A stretch of 64,000 bases of DNA from positions 1,178,001 to 1,242,000 of the forward strand of contig NZ_JACHLE010000001.1 of the NCBI RefSeq assembly GCF_014204415.1. The letters run 5' to 3'. The position numbers and the translations under genes were made by a program. Below are positions 53,438 to 62,346 of this stretch, piece by piece. The DNA comes from Chryseobacterium defluvii. GTDB lineage: Bacteria; Bacteroidota; Bacteroidia; Flavobacteriales; Weeksellaceae. Positions within the stretch are counted from its first letter, which is position 1, and the number at the start of each line of letters is the position of its first letter. Under the pieces are notes generated by a model, which had not been told where the DNA came from, ran no database searches, and worked only from the letters and a program-made list of their open reading frames with translations.

Positions 53438-54214
53438 TCAAATGTTTTCGGAGTTTATAAAATCTGCCGATTTTTTCAAAACCAGTCCGGGAGTTTCTTT
53501 GTGCGGAGTGTGCCCAATATGGGGAATGATATACTTTTCTGTGGCTCCGCTTACCTGGGCAATTGTTTTTTCTACCTGATCCAATGTTCCGTATTCATCG
53601 GCTTCTCCCTGAATAAATAATAAGGGACAGGTAATATTTTTCAGAAGATATTCGATGTTCCAGTTTCTAAAGTTTTCACTCAGCCAGATCTCTGTCCAGG
53701 CTTTGAAAATCATTTCAACCTTATCTCCATGATATTTTTGCAGGCGTTCTGCCAGATTGGTTGTCTGGTAGGCTTTCAGGGCATCCTGAACTCCTTTCAC
53801 CGTAATATCTTCTACGAAAATATGGCCTGCCTCGCAAATAACGGTTTTTATTTTCTCTGGATATTTGGCTGCGGTGATCAGGGCAATGGTACCACCATCA
53901 CTGTGCCCGAACAGAATCGATTTTTCTATGTTTAATTCATTTAACAGATCATTCAGAAGATCTGCCTCCTGTTCCATATAATCATTCTGCCTTTCATGAG
54001 TAAGCATCGGGGATGATTTTCCGTAGCCTGAACGGTCATATACAAGGACATTACATTGAACAGCTTCTGCAAGTTTAGACGGAAAATCACGCCAAAGCTG
54101 AACACAGCCTAAAGAATCATGCAAAAAGACAATTGTGGGGTTGTTTTCAAATGAATTGTTGTATTCTATATAAAGGAGTTTCCCTTTTACTTCAATTAAT
54201 TTACTTTCTGTCAA
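53438..54214 (-). CDS. alpha/beta-hydrolase-fold protein
   Basis: A 258-residue hydrolase: VFLHDSLGCVQLWRDFP oxyanion region, nucleophile elbow GHSDGG (Ser near residue 104), acid in GEADEYGT and His in PHIGHTPHKE. No signal peptide, so cytoplasmic. Substrate unknown. The nitronate monooxygenase-like gene starts 12 bases upstream of it on the same strand, so they may be cotranscribed. Confidence 0.9.
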   Translation of the reverse strand: MTESKLIEVKGKLLYIEYNNSFENNPTIVFLHDSLGCVQLWRDFPSKLAEAVQCNVLVYDRSGYGKSSPMLTHERQNDYMEQEADLLNDLLNELNIEKSILFGHSDGGTIALITAAKYPEKIKTVICEAGHIFVEDITVKGVQDALKAYQTTNLAERLQKYHGDKVEMIFKAWTEIWLSENFRNWNIEYLLKNITCPLLFIQGEADEYGTLDQVEKTIAQVSGATEKYIIPHIGHTPHKETPGLVLKKSADFINSENI

Positions 54215-54226
54215 AGCTCAACTTCA

Positions 54227-55216
54227 TTATAGTACCGGCATTCTTGTTTCCTCAAACTCCTTTAAAAGGTTTTTGAATACTGCTTCCACCGGAAGAATAT
54301 CTTCAATTAAAGCCGAGACCTGCCCGATCTCCAGTTCCCCTTCTTCCATATCTCCTTCAAACATCCCGCGCTTTGCCCTTGCTCTTCCTAAAGCAGTAAC
54401 TAATGCTTCTGCATTTCTTCCGGTCTGATAAATGGTCTCCAGTTCATTAAAAAATTTATTTTTCACCATTCTTACCGGCGCCAGCTCTTTCAGGGTAAGA
54501 TGGGTATCGCCTTCCTGCAGTTCCGTGATCTTTTTTTTCCAGTTATCATGGGCACTGGCTTCAACGGTGGCCGCAAAACGGGATCCTATCTGCACGCCAT
54601 CAGCCCCCAAGATCATTGCTGCTTTCATTTGGGAACCTAAGGCAATTCCTCCTGCTGCGATCAGAGGTTTGGAAATATGTTTTTTTACGTTGGGAATGAG
54701 GCAGAAAGTAGTGGTTTCGTCTCTACCGTTATGGCCTCCGGCTTCAAACCCTTCTGCGACCACGGCATCTACCCCGGCATCTTCGCATTTCATGGCAAAT
54801 TTTGTGGAGGATACCACATGAGCCACTTTCAGGCCTTCTTTCTGTAGTGTCTCAGTATAGGTTTTAGGGTTTCCGGCAGAAGTAAAAACGATCTTCACTC
54901 CTTCTTCCAGAATAATGCTGATGATCTCATCAAGGTTTGGATAGAGCATCGGAACATTAACCCCGAAAGGTTTATCGGTAGCCTGCTTACACTTTTGAAT
55001 ATTTTCTCTCAGAATATCGGGATACATACTTCCTGCCCCTATTAATCCCAGCCCGCCACAGTTTGAAACCGCCGAAGCCAGTCTCCAACCTGAGTGCCAG
55101 ATCATTCCTGCCTGTATCACCGGATATTGTATGTTGAAAAGGTTTGTAATCCTGTTTTGATTGTGCTGCATCTCCTGAAACTTTTTAGCCGAATTGAAAT
55201 CTATAAAATTACCCAT
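54227..55216 (-). CDS. nitronate monooxygenase-like FMN enzyme (NPD family)
   Basis: A 329-residue TIM-barrel flavoenzyme with YPVIQAGMIWHSGWRLASAV, the SNCGGLGLIGAG motif and AEGFEAGGHNGRDETTTF, all typical of the nitronate monooxygenase/enoyl reductase II group. Start ATG at 55216 (MGNFIDFNSAKKF) is preferred; an in-frame ATG at 55270 adds 18 residues. It follows a strong terminator, so it has its own promoter. Confidence 0.88.
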   Translation of the reverse strand: MGNFIDFNSAKKFQEMQHNQNRITNLFNIQYPVIQAGMIWHSGWRLASAVSNCGGLGLIGAGSMYPDILRENIQKCKQATDKPFGVNVPMLYPNLDEIISIILEEGVKIVFTSAGNPKTYTETLQKEGLKVAHVVSSTKFAMKCEDAGVDAVVAEGFEAGGHNGRDETTTFCLIPNVKKHISKPLIAAGGIALGSQMKAAMILGADGVQIGSRFAATVEASAHDNWKKKITELQEGDTHLTLKELAPVRMVKNKFFNELETIYQTGRNAEALVTALGRARAKRGMFEGDMEEGELEIGQVSALIEDILPVEAVFKNLLKEFEETRMPVL

Positions 55217-55272
55217 GCTGTAAAAATAATAAAAAACAAAGTGTTTTGAGGAATTTACCTCCTGTTTCAAAT

Positions 55273-55303
55273 AAAAAACCTTCAGAAGTTCTGAAGGTTT
55301 TTT
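55273..55303 (-). terminator. terminator of the SurA-like gene
   Basis: AAAAAACCTTCAG (55273-55285) pairs with CTGAAGGTTTTTT (55291-55303), 5-base loop, immediately after the stop on the minus strand. Confidence 0.88.
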
Positions 55304-55305
55304 AT

Positions 55306-56670
55306 TTATTTCGTTAAAGATTCTTTTTTCCAGTTGGATCTAAACTGACATGAGTCGTAACGGCTGTCAATGGATATGAACGTTGTGGATAGTTTGGAGT
55401 TGATAAACTTCCCAACCATTTCATCCCGTTTCTTGTTAAGGGCCATCTGCTTTATTCTGTCATAATCTGTTTCCAGAGTGATCTGGTGTGAAGGAATAGC
55501 GTCTTCAATTTTTACAATTTTAACCACTTTTCTTCTACTGTCTTCATCTTCAAAAGCGTTTGTAATATCTCCTTTATTTAAGCCCGCCAATTCATAGCTG
55601 ATGGTTCCCGGAACACTTTCTCTTTCAATTTTACTTGAACCGTCTGCACCAGGGATCAAGCCGGCATTAAATTTAGTCCTTTTATCGTCAGAATACTTGA
55701 AGGCAGCGTCTTTGAAAGTTATTTTACCATCAACGATTAATGTCTTGATGCTGTCTAATTTTTTCTTAGCTGAAGTAATTTCCTCTTCCGTAGGGGTTGA
55801 TTTCAGGAGAATATGCCTTGCATCATATATTTTCCCTGATCTTCTTACCAACTGGATGATATGGTAACCGAATTCAGATTCCACAGGGTCTGAGATTTCT
55901 CCTTCCTGAAGGTTTAAAGCGGTAGCTTCAAAGGATTTTACCATCTGCCCTCTGTTAATATTCTTATACAATCCTCCGTTGGCAGCAGATCCTTCATCTT
56001 CAGAATAGATCCTTGCCTGGCTTTCGAAAGTTTCTCCACCGGCAATATCCTGCTTGATCTTTTTAAGTTTATCGATCAATTCCTGCTTATGAGCTTCCGT
56101 TAATTTAGGATACATCATGATCTGAGCCAGGGAGACCTCATCTTTTATTTCAGGAAGCTGTAATTTATGCTTGTTATAGAAATCCGTCACTTCGTTAGGA
56201 GTAACGTCAGCTTTTTCGGTAATTCTCTGGTATTTTGACTGCCCGTAATAGGTATCCGTATCCATTTTTTCAATAGCATTCTTCATTTCATATGCCGTCC
56301 TGAACTTGTATGCCGTAAGCATCGTTTTTTCGTCCGGAAACTGGGAAAGCATTTGGTTATATTTTGCATTCGCCTGTTCTTTAATGGCCACAGAACGGTT
56401 TTCGATCAAGGTATCTTTTTTGGCTTCGTAAACAAGAAGTTTATTATTGAGCAGATTCTCCAAAAATTCACACTTATCTATATTGGAAGCTCCCTGCTGT
56501 TTTGCATAGTTCAGGTTTTCTTCTACATCGGATTCCAAAACAATTTCATCTCCTATCACAGCCGCAATCCCGTCTACCAACTGCCCCTGCTGTAACTGAG
56601 CCTGTATATGCCCGGAAAACATCATCATAAAAACTCCTACAAGAAAAGTTATTTTTAGTTTATTTATCAT
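55306..56670 (-). CDS. periplasmic parvulin-type peptidylprolyl isomerase (SurA-like)
   Basis: A 454-residue exported protein: signal peptide (KITFLVGVFMMMFSGHIQA), N-terminal chaperone domain, two parvulin domains (VSLAQIMMYPKL ... GGLYKNINRGQMVKSFEA, then DARHILLKSTPTEE). It likely assists folding of outer-membrane proteins, as SurA does. It has a clear promoter box upstream. Confidence 0.9.
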   Translation of the reverse strand: MINKLKITFLVGVFMMMFSGHIQAQLQQGQLVDGIAAVIGDEIVLESDVEENLNYAKQQGASNIDKCEFLENLLNNKLLVYEAKKDTLIENRSVAIKEQANAKYNQMLSQFPDEKTMLTAYKFRTAYEMKNAIEKMDTDTYYGQSKYQRITEKADVTPNEVTDFYNKHKLQLPEIKDEVSLAQIMMYPKLTEAHKQELIDKLKKIKQDIAGGETFESQARIYSEDEGSAANGGLYKNINRGQMVKSFEATALNLQEGEISDPVESEFGYHIIQLVRRSGKIYDARHILLKSTPTEEEITSAKKKLDSIKTLIVDGKITFKDAAFKYSDDKRTKFNAGLIPGADGSSKIERESVPGTISYELAGLNKGDITNAFEDEDSRRKVVKIVKIEDAIPSHQITLETDYDRIKQMALNKKRDEMVGKFINSKLSTTFISIDSRYDSCQFRSNWKKESLTK

Positions 56671-56691
56671 TTTACTATTTTAAACAAGTTG

Positions 56692-56699
56692 CAAATTTA
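56692..56699 (-). promoter_or_regulatory. -7 box TAAATTTG upstream of the SurA-like gene
   Basis: Minus-strand match to TAnnTTTG, 22 bases before the ATG. Confidence 0.6.
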
Positions 56700-56757
56700 G
56701 AATTCTTAACGAATTACACTAAATTTTTTATTATAAATATTTCTTAAAAAGATTTAT

Positions 56758-57681
56758 TTATGATAGTTCAATATCAAATGTTGTCAGTTCCTTAAATTGT
56801 CTTAATCTGCTGAACATATCGGATTCTTTTACCTCCTGAAGCCTTTCTGTACCAAACTTCTCAACGGTGAATGAAGCCATTGCAGAACCTACGATCAATG
56901 CAGATTTCATGGTTTCGAAATCGAACTTTCCTTTTTTGGCAAGATACGCGGCAAAACCTCCTGCAAAGGTATCTCCGGCACCGGTAGGATCGAAAACCTC
57001 TTCTAACGGAAGAGCCGGAATGGCAAAAATCTTATTGTCATGGAAAAGAAGGGCACCGTGCTCCCCTTTTTTAATAATCACAAACTTTGGACCCATAGTA
57101 TGGATCTTTTTAGCTGCTTTTACCAGTGAATATTCTCCTGAAAGCTGTCTTGCTTCTTCATCATTAATGGTGATCACATCTGTTTTGGCAATCATTTCCA
57201 TGAGAGTATCCCAGGCTGTGTCCATCCAGAAATTCATGGTGTCCAGTATAACAAGCTTAGGACGCTGATTCATTTTTTCAAGAACGGATAACTGAACTCC
57301 CGGATGTAGGTTTCCTAAAAGTAAAACTTCGGAGTCCTGCATGGAATCAGGAATTTTAGGATCAAAGTTTTCCAGAACGTTTACTTCTGTTACTAAAGTA
57401 TCTCTTGTATTCAGGTCATTGTGGTATCTTCCTGACCAGAAAAACGTTTTTCCGTCTTTTATGATTTCAATTCCTTCGATGTTTACGTTTCTATCGGTAA
57501 GCATATCAAGATATTCCTGTGGAAAATCTCCGCCCACTACGGAAACAATGCCCGAAGGCACTCCTAAAATGGATGAAGTGATCCCGATAAAGGTGGCAGC
57601 ACCTCCTAAGATTTTATCTGTTTTACCAAATGGTGTCTCGATTGCATCAAATGCAACGCTTCCTACAACTAAAAGTTTCAT
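56758..57681 (-). CDS. PfkB-family sugar/nucleoside kinase
   Basis: A 307-residue ribokinase-fold protein with the C-terminal signature DPTGAGDTFAGGFAAYL (catalytic Asp in it) and an N-terminal VGSVAFDAIETPFGK. The substrate cannot be told from sequence; adenosine-kinase-like and sugar kinases are candidates. gldD lies 27 bases upstream on the same strand. Confidence 0.9.
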   Translation of the reverse strand: MKLLVVGSVAFDAIETPFGKTDKILGGAATFIGITSSILGVPSGIVSVVGGDFPQEYLDMLTDRNVNIEGIEIIKDGKTFFWSGRYHNDLNTRDTLVTEVNVLENFDPKIPDSMQDSEVLLLGNLHPGVQLSVLEKMNQRPKLVILDTMNFWMDTAWDTLMEMIAKTDVITINDEEARQLSGEYSLVKAAKKIHTMGPKFVIIKKGEHGALLFHDNKIFAIPALPLEEVFDPTGAGDTFAGGFAAYLAKKGKFDFETMKSALIVGSAMASFTVEKFGTERLQEVKESDMFSRLRQFKELTTFDIELS

Positions 57682-57708
57682 ATATTTTTCAATGTATTTG
57701 TAAATAAT

Positions 57709-58266
57709 TTATTTTTTCCATTCAAATGTGTCCAGCAGGTGCATCATATCTTTTTTGATATAATTGACTGCGGGAGCCAGTGAATCCGGTTTTGGTCTTG
57801 TATTAAAGTATAAATAGGCCGTTACAAAGTGTCTTGTGCTGTCTGTAACATAGAACTGAAGGTTGGAAGCACTCTGCCCCTTTAATTCATAGAAGTTCCC
57901 GTAAACTTTTTTTTCAGGATACTCAAATGATTTTGTATCGATGGCACTGGCTCTTTTGGTATGATCATATACCATTCTTTCGGCTTCTTTGATATGGTCT
58001 GCAAAGTCATTTTGGATTGGATAATAGGTAATGAAAATCTTGGCTTTCATTTTGGGATAGCTCATGTAATACCAGCATGGCCTTTTGGCATCCGTAATCT
58101 TTGAAAAATCTGAATATTCAAAACTATAGGCACAGTTGTTCTCAAATTTCTGATACTTCGGTGTGGGATATTCCAGACGGAGCTCACCAGAGGGCTTGGG
58201 AACAGGGTCTTTTCCGCAAGACAATAAAAGAAGTGATACGAAAATAAAAATGACGTTTTTGATCAT
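57709..58266 (-). CDS. gldD: gliding motility lipoprotein GldD
   Basis: A 185-residue lipoprotein: lipobox LLLLSCGKD, then YPTPKYQKFENNCAYSFEYS and PCWYYMSYPKMKAKIFITYY, the conserved GldD pattern. GldD is needed for gliding and type IX secretion in Flavobacterium, probably in the inner membrane or periplasm; its biochemical role is unknown. ATG at 58266 is chosen; an upstream in-frame ATG at 58281 lies upstream of a TACTTTTG box (58271-58278), which argues against it. mutY follows upstream across a repeat, as in other flavobacteria. Confidence 0.92.
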   Translation of the reverse strand: MIKNVIFIFVSLLLLSCGKDPVPKPSGELRLEYPTPKYQKFENNCAYSFEYSDFSKITDAKRPCWYYMSYPKMKAKIFITYYPIQNDFADHIKEAERMVYDHTKRASAIDTKSFEYPEKKVYGNFYELKGQSASNLQFYVTDSTRHFVTAYLYFNTRPKPDSLAPAVNYIKKDMMHLLDTFEWKK

Positions 58267-58353
58267 TTTGCAAAAGTACAAATTAGATTTCAGATTTCGG
58301 GAGACAAATTTCAGTCTTTCAGTAGGTTTATATTTAAATCTTTTAAAAATAAA

Positions 58354-58550
58354 TTAAACCACAAAAGTCACAAAGGGTTTTTATTTTAATACACTTTAGA
58401 ACACTTAAGTTTGAAGTTCAATATTTTGAAAAAATAACATATCAGAAGAAAATCAGAGATTTCCGGATGCTTAAGCAGGCTTTTTAACAGCAATATTTTA
58501 ACTTACTACAACCAAAGTATTTAAAATTTTATGTCTTTTGTGGTTTAAAA
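58354..58550. repeat. dispersed AT-rich repeat family, copy with clear inverted ends
   Basis: Left end TTAAACCACAAAAGTCACAAAG, then AGAACACTTAAG; right end ATGTCTTTTGTGGTTTAA. About 197 bp between gldD and mutY. The stop codon of mutY is adjacent (58553). Confidence 0.65.
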
Positions 58551-58552
58551 TT

Positions 58553-59581
58553 TTATTTCTGATTTTGAATATAGTTTTCCAAAGGTTTCGGAAAAGACTT
58601 TTCATGGGAAGCCTCAAGATCTGTAATGATATACTGATTTTGGGTTACAAATTCGTTCCAAACGGCTTCCGACGTCACTTCCACATCTACCACCTCAATG
58701 GTCAGATTCTTATGGGTCAGTTTATGGCTGATTGTCTTTGTTCCTTTACTGAATGGTTCCAGTTTTTCAGAAATGGAATCCGGAAATTCGAACAGCTTCT
58801 TCCAGATAAAGTCATCTTTCCTCTGCCGGATGAGGAATCTGCCGTTCCTATGGACAAAATAGTATTTCAAATGTAGGTCTTCAGTCTTTATTTTTTTAGT
58901 TTTTACCGGAAATTCCGAGGTTTTGTTCATTGAGAAAGCCAGACAATCTTCTTGCAGCGGACATTCATGGCATAATGGATTTTTCGGTTTACAGATCTCC
59001 GAACCCAGATCCATCATCGCCTGATTAAAATCGCCTACATTTTGAGGCATGATCATTTCCGCCAGTGCCGAAAAGTAATTGAATGCCCTGGAATTGGAAA
59101 TATCAAAATTATCTGCAAAAACCCGGCTTAAAACCCGGTAAAAATTTCCGTCCACTGCCGGAATCTTACCTTCAAAGCATATACTGGAAATAGCGGCTGC
59201 CGTATACTTCCCTACTCCTTTCAGCTTTAAAATATCCTCATACTGAGACGGAAAAACACCATTATAGTCATTCATGATCTGCTGAGAGGCTTTATGTACG
59301 TTGATAGCCCTGGAATAGTACCCTAAACCTTTCCAGTATAATATAACCTCATCTTCTTCAGCATCCGCCAGTGTTTGTACATCGGGAAATCTCCGAATAA
59401 AATTGTTATAATGATTTAAGCCCTGACTGATCCTGGTCTGCTGGAAAACAATTTCACAGATCCATATTTTGTATGGGTCTTTTGTCTGCCTGAAGGGCAG
59501 GTCTCTGGCGTTTTCTTTATACCAATCCAGAAGTTTGTTGCCTATATGCTGAAAGTCTGAGTTTTGAGTATTCTTTTTCAA
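58553..59581 (-). CDS. mutY: A/G-specific adenine DNA glycosylase
   Basis: A 342-residue HhH-GPD glycosylase: KLKGVGKYTAAAISSICF, PAVDGNFYRVLSRVF with the catalytic Asp in VDGN, and [4Fe-4S] cysteines in CKPKNPLCHECPLQEDC. A C-terminal NUDIX-like domain (LKYYFVHRNGRFLIRQRKDD) recognises 8-oxo-G. It removes A opposite 8-oxo-G. Next to gldD, as in other flavobacteria. Confidence 0.93.
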   Translation of the reverse strand: MKKNTQNSDFQHIGNKLLDWYKENARDLPFRQTKDPYKIWICEIVFQQTRISQGLNHYNNFIRRFPDVQTLADAEEDEVILYWKGLGYYSRAINVHKASQQIMNDYNGVFPSQYEDILKLKGVGKYTAAAISSICFEGKIPAVDGNFYRVLSRVFADNFDISNSRAFNYFSALAEMIMPQNVGDFNQAMMDLGSEICKPKNPLCHECPLQEDCLAFSMNKTSEFPVKTKKIKTEDLHLKYYFVHRNGRFLIRQRKDDFIWKKLFEFPDSISEKLEPFSKGTKTISHKLTHKNLTIEVVDVEVTSEAVWNEFVTQNQYIITDLEASHEKSFPKPLENYIQNQK

Positions 59582-59604
59582 AAAAATCTGGTTTTGTGTG
59601 CTTA

Positions 59605-59723
59605 GATGCTTCGACTCCGCTCAACATGACAGAAAATTATTGATAAAAGATAATTGATGAATGATAGATTTTGATGTACCTATAATTTCTGTTTTCTGTC
59701 ATGCTGAGCGGAGCCGAAGCGTC
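59605..59723. repeat. long inverted repeat of GTCATGCTGAGCGGAG type
   Basis: Arms of 32 bases (59605-59636 and 59692-59723) match with three differences in inverted orientation around a 55-bp spacer. The arms carry TGTCATG(C/T)TGAGCGGAG and (G)CCGAAGC/TCGAAGC, a sequence common in Bacteroidota intergenic DNA. It lies between mutY and the first M13 peptidase gene. Confidence 0.75.
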
Positions 59724-59841
59724 TACAATATTTGCAAAGATAAGTTTATTTGTTTTCTTTATTTACAGAATATTTCAATCACATTATACAAAAAAAGGAC
59801 ATCAATTGATGCCCTTTCTTTTCTAACAATTTTTGGTATAA

Positions 59842-61938
59842 TTACCAGATTTTTATTCTTTCCTGGGGAGCTTTGTACATTTTATCCCCGGCTTTTACGT
59901 CAAATGCTTTAATAAATGCATCCTGATTCACCAGCGGCCCAAATGCCCTGAAATATCCCGGTGAATGCGGATCGGTCTTCACTTGGTTGATCATGTACTG
60001 ATCGGTAGACTTGGTTCTCCATACGGTTGCCCAACTCATAAAAAATCTCTGATCCTGTGTGAATCCGCTGATCAGTCCCGGATTACCGTTATCTTTTAAA
60101 TACATCTGAAGGGCATCATAAGCAACTGCTACCCCGCCTAAGTCGCCGATATTTTCACCACTTGTGAATTTACCGTTAACGAAGCTTCCTTTTACAGGCT
60201 CGTAGGCACTGTATTGTGCTGCAAGCTGGGCTACTTTGGCATCAAAATTCTTACGGTCCTCATCCGTCCACCAGTTATTGAGATTTCCGTCTCCATCGAA
60301 ACGGGAACCGCTGTCATCAAATCCGTGAGAGATCTCATGTCCTATTACTGCCCCAATACCTCCGAAGTTAATTGCTGCATCAGCTTTAGGATTATAGAAA
60401 GGAGGCTGAAGGATGGCTGCGGGGAATACGATCTCGTTGTTTGATCCGCTATAATAAGCATTCACCGTTTGCGGAGGCATTCCCCATTCTGATTTATCGA
60501 CAGGTTTCCCCACTTTATCCAAGCTTCTCTGATACTGCCATGCGGCCACATTCTGAAGATTGGAATACAGGGTCGCTCCCTGATCCGATGCATCTACTTT
60601 CAAGTGGGTGTAATCTTTCCATTTGTCTGGATACGCAATCTTCACAGAGAATTTGGACAGCTTCTCCTGAGCTTTCACTTTGGTTGCAGGAGACATCCAA
60701 TCCAGTTTATCAATATGGGTCTTAAATGATTTTAAAAGATAATCTATATAAGTTTCCATCTGCTGCTTGGCTTCCGGCGTGAAATATTTTTCAACATAGA
60801 GCTTACCAAAGGCTTCACCCAAAACTCCGTTTACGAGCGTCAGGCCTCTTTTATTCATCGGGCGCTGTTCTTTCTGTCCCTGAAGGTATTTCGAATAGAA
60901 ATCGAACCGGATCTGCTCCAGATTTTCATCCAAATTGCTTGCATTACCATTGATGACATGGTATTTTAAGTAATCTTTCAGCAACGAAAGGTTCTTTTGG
61001 GTAAGGAACTGATCCATATTCTGGTAATATTTAATCTCTCCAATGATTACTTTATCAGTTTTCACGCCTGCTTCCGTAAGGTATTTTGCCAGGTTGATAT
61101 TTTTGACGAGTCCCGGTAATTCGGATACGTTTTTAGGGTTGTATCTCAGGTTGGCATCCCTGTTCTGCTCAAGGGTCAGCAGGTAATTAGCCAGCTGCTT
61201 TTCAAAAGCCACTACATTCTGAGCTGCCTGAGCTGAGTTTTTATAGTCTAAGACACCGAATAACTTAGCTATATAATTTTGATATTCTGCCAATGTTTTG
61301 GTGTTGGCCTCATTGACTTTCTGATAATAATCTCTCCCTAATCCAAGATCCGGGCCGCCAAGATATACTGCATTCATTTTAGAATCTTTCATATCTGCTC
61401 CCACTCTCCATCCATAGAAAGAGTTATCTCCGAATTTGGTTCCTTCCAAAAGGTAATTTTGCAGATCGTTAAGGTTTTTAATGGCGTCAATTTTTGCCAG
61501 ATCTCCCTTGATCGGGGCCAGACCTTCCGCATTTCTTTTCGCGGTATCCATGAATGATGCATAGAGATTCTGTATCTTCTGCCCTTCGGAACCTTCAGGA
61601 TACTTTTCAGATAAAATCTTATTCAAAATATCCAATGAAGCGTCATCTACATTCTCCCTTAATGCATTGAAAGAACCCCAACTTGATTTATCGGAAGGGA
61701 TCTGGGTAGTTTTCACCCAGTTTCCATTGACATAGCTAAAAAAATCATCCTGCGGGCGAACATTTTTATCCATATAAGATAAATTGATCCCCTCATCTTT
61801 TATTTCTTCTTTCACCGGTTCAGACACTGCTACTTCGGTCTCTGTTTTCGTACTTACTTCAGCAGTTTTGGCTGTACCGCATGAATTTAAAAATACTATG
61901 CCGGAAAGGGCTAGTATTCCGATATTTAGCTTTTTCAT
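59842..61938 (-). CDS. M13-family (neprilysin-like) zinc metallopeptidase lipoprotein, first of tandem pair
   Basis: A 698-residue lipoprotein: lipobox FLNSCGT near residue 20, N-terminal M13 domain, NAYYSGSNNEIVFPAAIL, zinc-binding HEISHGFDDSG and ENIGDLGGVAVAY with the third ligand Glu. It degrades short peptides in the periplasm or outside. I use the ATG at 61938 (MKKLNIGILALSG) because it gives a signal peptide; an in-frame ATG at 61974 adds 12 residues. Its closest relative is the gene upstream. Confidence 0.93.
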   Translation of the reverse strand: MKKLNIGILALSGIVFLNSCGTAKTAEVSTKTETEVAVSEPVKEEIKDEGINLSYMDKNVRPQDDFFSYVNGNWVKTTQIPSDKSSWGSFNALRENVDDASLDILNKILSEKYPEGSEGQKIQNLYASFMDTAKRNAEGLAPIKGDLAKIDAIKNLNDLQNYLLEGTKFGDNSFYGWRVGADMKDSKMNAVYLGGPDLGLGRDYYQKVNEANTKTLAEYQNYIAKLFGVLDYKNSAQAAQNVVAFEKQLANYLLTLEQNRDANLRYNPKNVSELPGLVKNINLAKYLTEAGVKTDKVIIGEIKYYQNMDQFLTQKNLSLLKDYLKYHVINGNASNLDENLEQIRFDFYSKYLQGQKEQRPMNKRGLTLVNGVLGEAFGKLYVEKYFTPEAKQQMETYIDYLLKSFKTHIDKLDWMSPATKVKAQEKLSKFSVKIAYPDKWKDYTHLKVDASDQGATLYSNLQNVAAWQYQRSLDKVGKPVDKSEWGMPPQTVNAYYSGSNNEIVFPAAILQPPFYNPKADAAINFGGIGAVIGHEISHGFDDSGSRFDGDGNLNNWWTDEDRKNFDAKVAQLAAQYSAYEPVKGSFVNGKFTSGENIGDLGGVAVAYDALQMYLKDNGNPGLISGFTQDQRFFMSWATVWRTKSTDQYMINQVKTDPHSPGYFRAFGPLVNQDAFIKAFDVKAGDKMYKAPQERIKIW

Positions 61939-61974
61939 TAAGGATATTTTTTGATTTTTACACAAACTTATCAA

Positions 61975-62346
61975 ATATACGAATTTATGTTAAATGAATG
62001 TTTAGTTTTATTACAATATGGGTTTACTCATTTGAAATGCTTTATGAGCTGCATTTGAAGGTCTTTTGCCTACTGTATCTATCAACCACAAAAGTCACAA
62101 AAGTTTTTTCCCGGATTTTATTTAACACTTAAGTATAATAAGTTAAGATAATGTTTGAGGATAAAGTTCACATAAGGGAATACTTTGGCTTGGTTCAATA
62201 TTAAATTAAAAAAAACGGATGTATTTTGTCCTCTTTTTTAAGCAGTATCCTAATTATGTTAAGTGTTTTAAATTAATCTTTATGGCTTTTGTGGTGAAGT
62301 AAATTCCTATAAAAAACCGCTCATTGCTGAACGGTTTAAAATATTT
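61975..62346. repeat. 372-bp intergenic region with dispersed AT-rich repeat copy (62085-62297)
   Basis: Left end ATCAACCACAAAAGTCACAA at 62081, AACACTTAAGTATAATAAG, the core AAAGTTCACATAAGGGAATA near 62163, a counterpart TTAAGTGTTTTAAATTAATC and right end CTTTTGTGGTGAAG. Length about 210 bp. Nothing else is seen. Confidence 0.65.
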
